From NCBI GenBank assembly GCA_001599595.1, contig BCHH01000007.1:1362146-1372240 (forward strand): a stretch of 10,095 nt of DNA. The letters are read 5' to 3'. The position numbers were made by a program, and so were the translations under genes. Each line of letters starts with the position of its first letter. Within the stretch, counting starts at the first letter, position 1. The notes beneath the pieces were generated by a model that was not told where the DNA came from, did no database searches, and was given only the letters and a program-made list of their open reading frames with translations. This stretch comes from Beverwykella pulmonaria (Eukaryota; Ascomycota; Dothideomycetes; Pleosporales; Melanommataceae). Below are positions 8,204 through 10,095 of this stretch, one piece after another.

Positions 8204-8508
8204 TGTTAGATGTAAGGGCTATATGGGGGTTTATAGAATAGTATTTCTATAACCCCCAAGTAGACAAAGCATCAGATGGACGGGTATTAGTTGTGGTATT
8301 GGGCGCAATGTGCGTAAATGGGCCTGCAACAGATCAACAAAATAGGACTAAGCGCATAGGGTTAAGCGAGAAATAAAACCCAGCCGAGAACACGATAGCT
8401 GGGGCGCGACACGACAATCAATCAATCAATTCATCAATACTCATCATTCTTTCATCTCACAACGTGACCACATTATTCTTGTAGCCGAAATAGTGCTACA
8501 ATCTGACA
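8204..8508 (+). repeat. 3' LTR of guest element (305 bp)
   Basis: It begins TGTTAGA and ends TCTGACA; the start differs from the 5' LTR by CpA to TpA at 8207. It aligns without gaps to 3078-3382. RIP-type derived bases in this copy are at 8207, 8235, 8248, 8292, 8331, 8339, 8358 and 8397, all in the part nearest the element interior. It is followed directly by the second AGAAC. Confidence 0.97.
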
Positions 8509-8513
8509 AGAAC
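8509..8513. repeat. Target-site duplication AGAAC, right copy
   Basis: It directly follows the 3' LTR end and matches 3073-3077. Reading on from here on the minus strand, GTT CTA CTG joins the host gag frame on both sides. Confidence 0.96.
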
Positions 8514-9488
8514 ATCCCCTTAAAATTCTATTCTAAGTGCCCTCTGTGCAAGCGTGAGCTTGTTAATTATTGTCTTAAGGACTTTATGCAAACTCTTGTT
8601 AGGGTTTTCTTGTTAGCATTATGCAAAGGTTATTATTATCTAGTTTGTCTAGTACTAGCTGTAGTTTATATTAGTGTTAAAGTAACTGCTTAAGGCATTG
8701 TACAAATGCTTCTAGTTGTGTCCTAGGCTAATATTGTGCATATAGTACATATTCGCACAACCTTCTAGGATATCTAGAAAAATATCTGCGTACTAAGTTT
8801 CCTAAATATCTAGCTATTAACATAGGTTAATAAAAATCTGCATTTTGTCTGCAAGGATGTTATATAGTTAACCTATGTAGTTGTTGTCCTTTTTCTATGC
8901 CTTTTAGAATTGTATAATCTTGTCTGCTAGGAGTTTCTCTTTAGTAACTTCTCTCTATAGTAGTAGCTTATATAGGTTGTAGTGTAGTAGGGATTGTACA
9001 GGGGGTACTAGTAGTGTATATACTATAGCAGGTAGTAGTGCGTACAATTAAGGGTGCAGAGTAGGTGTTAGATAGGGTAGCGTGTATTGTTTATATAGTA
9101 ATAGATGTAGTGCTAACTAGGGTGCTAGAGTAGGTAATGCTAATACTTTTAGGGTTAGCAGCATTATTAGTAGTCTGCTTCTATGCAGAGCCTTATATAG
9201 TAATAGGGTTTGCGTACAAAGCTTTTTAGGTGCAATAGCTTTCTCTTGTAGCATCTTATACAGTGTAATAGCTATAGTTAGGCTGCTTCTCCCTAAAGGC
9301 GTAACATTCTTGTCTAATAGAACTTGTAGCAACTCTCTCTTAAATACACAATTAAGCTTATCTAATTGCGTTAATGTCTATCCCTTAAAGTCTTCCTAAT
9401 ACACCTAAAGAAGCTATGCGCTAGTTATAGTTGTTGTACAGAGGCTAGCAATAGCACATCCTACGTACAATATCTATTGCCTGCGCAT
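8514..9488 (-). pseudogene. Gag N-terminal part of host element, broken and split by insertion
   Basis: This is the continuation of the host Gag that is cut at 3077, in the same frame. The capsid-like core runs from about 8945 to 8514: KLLADKIIQF, then NILADKMQIFINLC, DIFLDILEG, YYMHNIS, LYNALSSYFNTNIN, a block with broken Trp codons, QENPNKSLHKVL and INKLTLAQRALRIEF. This order and spacing fit the Gag of fungal copia elements that carry the CFVC knuckle. Upstream at 9243-9341 is a SAP-like stretch (KRELLQVLLDKN-TPLGRSSL and a helix to LQE). The region between (about 8950-9240) is low-complexity and Leu/Thr/Pro-rich. The start is uncertain: an in-frame ATG at 9486-9488 is used as an outer limit, with another at 9933-9935. 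Stops are TAA or TAG. Confidence 0.8.
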
Positions 9489-10095
9489 AGATATTGCTAT
9501 ATTAATCCTGTCCTCCTAGAATTCTAGGTTAGTTTCCTTTATAAGTGTTGCTGCTAATATCCCTGTGTCCTTTGCATATTGTTTATATACACAGAGGTCC
9601 TCCTTGCTTCTTGTTTCACACAGGGGGGGCAGCACTAGGGCTAAAGGCTCTAGCAACTAGTTGCGCAATATTGTAGGTTTGTGCTGTTTAATTAATTAGT
9701 TTTATACAGCAGGTAGTCTAGTAGCTAGTTGCTTGTTTGTACAGCCTTGTTGTTGTGGGTAGTGTGCTTATTGCACAGTTGCTTGCTCTTCTTGTACAAT
9801 GTCTTTACTTTAGTGCTGTATGCTCCTCTGTGCCAGGCTCGCGATATAGTACAGAGTCTTCTTTGTGCGATAAAGGAATTAACCTCTATTAGTTAAGATA
9901 GGTGACAAAACAGAAGAACACTAGCTGCCTAGCATTAACTTCTGTCTTCCTTCTTGCTAATTTGTGGTCAATTGTGCCAATTAACTACTAATTAGTGTTA
10001 ATAGGGATCTTACAGCTAGCTGCATAGTGGTGCGAGCACTAGTCGGCAAGGCATAAGACAGTTGTACGGTGTACACAGCGTACGGGGATAGTAGG
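9489..10095. other. Unresolved stretch right of host gag
   Basis: I recognise no gene, RNA or LTR here. The minus-strand gag frame can be followed to about 9990 with only TAA and TAG stops (about 8 between 9489 and 9935), and it contains Gln-rich text such as PQQQGCTNKQLATRL near 9720-9765, but the other two minus frames have similar stop counts, so coding is not supported. Base composition rises slightly in G+C at the extreme right (about 10025-10095). Candidates are the leader and 5' LTR of the host element, or an extended Gag N-terminus. Confidence 0.35.

Larger units (their letters stand above)
3416..8215 (+). pseudogene. Gag-Pol polyprotein of guest copia element, single frame, broken by about 70 stops
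   Basis: The frame opens at an ATG 33 nt after the LTR in a favourable context (AAAATGG) and keeps one phase to the 3' LTR, about 1600 codons, a normal length for a fungal copia polyprotein. Gag, protease, integrase, RT and RNase H follow each other in that frame, so no frameshift separates gag from pol. By hand I count about 70 internal stops, roughly equal TAA and TAG and only two TGA (3449-3451 and one near 4619), mostly at Gln and Trp positions. The likely original terminator is TAA at 8213-8215, which would place the last four codons in the 3' LTR; stops at 8156 and 8162 may instead be RIP products. No functional protein can be made from this copy. Confidence 0.9.
3078..8508 (+). mobile_element. 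Complete guest Ty1/copia LTR retrotransposon, RIP-degraded
   Basis: The full element is 5431 bp, flanked by the duplication AGAAC. It has two 305-bp LTRs that differ at 11 sites without indels, a primer-binding site directly after the 5' LTR, one Gag-Pol frame from ATG 3416, and a polypurine tract directly before the 3' LTR. Domain order is Gag with zinc knuckle, protease, integrase, reverse transcriptase, RNase H, which defines copia. The coding frame never shifts over 4.8 kb, but about 70 stops interrupt it, nearly all TAA or TAG. Catalytic residues of integrase, RT and RNase H are substituted. It inserted into the gag of the opposite-strand host element and is therefore younger than it. 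The copy is structurally complete but cannot encode its proteins. Confidence 0.96.
8514..10095 (-). mobile_element. Host Ty1/copia element, right segment (Gag N-term and probable leader)
   Basis: This is the other part of the element seen at 1-3077, displaced by the guest insertion. Gag is certain to about 9341 and likely to 9488. What follows to the right should be its leader, primer-binding site and 5' LTR, but no LTR border can be fixed because the partner LTR lies outside the window. The element may extend beyond position 10095 or may end within 9489-10095. Confidence 0.75.

Noticed and set aside
3078..8508. Two unrelated repeats instead of LTRs
   Set aside because: Equal length, TG...CA ends, terminal inverted repeat, flanking 5-bp duplication, primer-binding site and polypurine tract all fit one LTR element.
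8493..8693. Plus-strand open frame starting in the end of the 3' LTR
   Set aside because: It crosses the LTR border and is antisense to host gag, whose conserved blocks read on the other strand.
9489..9990. A helix-turn-helix or transposase gene suggested by Gln-rich minus-strand text
   Set aside because: No conserved motif could be recognised and stop density is similar in all minus-strand frames.
1..10095. A recoded genetic code in which TAA and TAG mean Gln
   Set aside because: Some TAG codons replace Trp, active-site Asp and Glu are changed to Asn and Lys, and non-coding LTR differences are also all C/T or G/A. RIP explains all of this.

Overview
The window looks like a transposon-filled, AT-rich block of a filamentous ascomycete (Pezizomycotina) genome. 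No host gene is visible. It holds two Ty1/copia-type LTR retrotransposons, one inserted inside the other. Both carry the marks of repeat-induced point mutation (RIP): C-to-T changes at CpA (seen as TpG-to-TpA on the other strand), so that Gln and Trp codons have become TAA and TAG throughout, with almost no insertions or deletions. The organism call is inferred from the RIP pattern and the Gag/Pol families. I cannot name a species.

Layout. (1) 1-3077, minus strand: the 'host' element, read from right to left as Gag C-terminus with zinc knuckle (about 2640-3077), protease (about 2180-2480), integrase (about 1085-2179) and reverse transcriptase (1-850), cut by the left window edge before RNase H and the 3' LTR. 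(2) 3078-8508, plus strand: a complete 'guest' copia element of 5431 bp with two 305-bp LTRs, a primer-binding site that looks like the complement of half a tRNA-Lys, one Gag-Pol frame from an ATG at 3416, and a polypurine tract against the 3' LTR. Its 5-bp target duplication AGAAC lies at 3073-3077 and 8509-8513. (3) 8514 to about 9488, minus strand: the remaining N-terminal Gag of the host element. Removing the guest and one AGAAC rejoins host Gag in frame. (4) 9489-10095: unresolved, probably the leader or LTR side of the host element.

Both elements are dead. Each has dozens of stops in frame, and the same kinds of catalytic residue are lost in both: integrase Glu to Lys, RT motif A Asp to Asn and the second Asp of motif C to Asn, all at RIP-type dinucleotides. 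I did not find an undescribed biological system. The most interesting details concern the guest element: the RIP-type differences between its LTRs are split by position, a hairpin in the LTR has changed in a compensatory way, and the primer-binding site points to an internal, half-tRNA primer.
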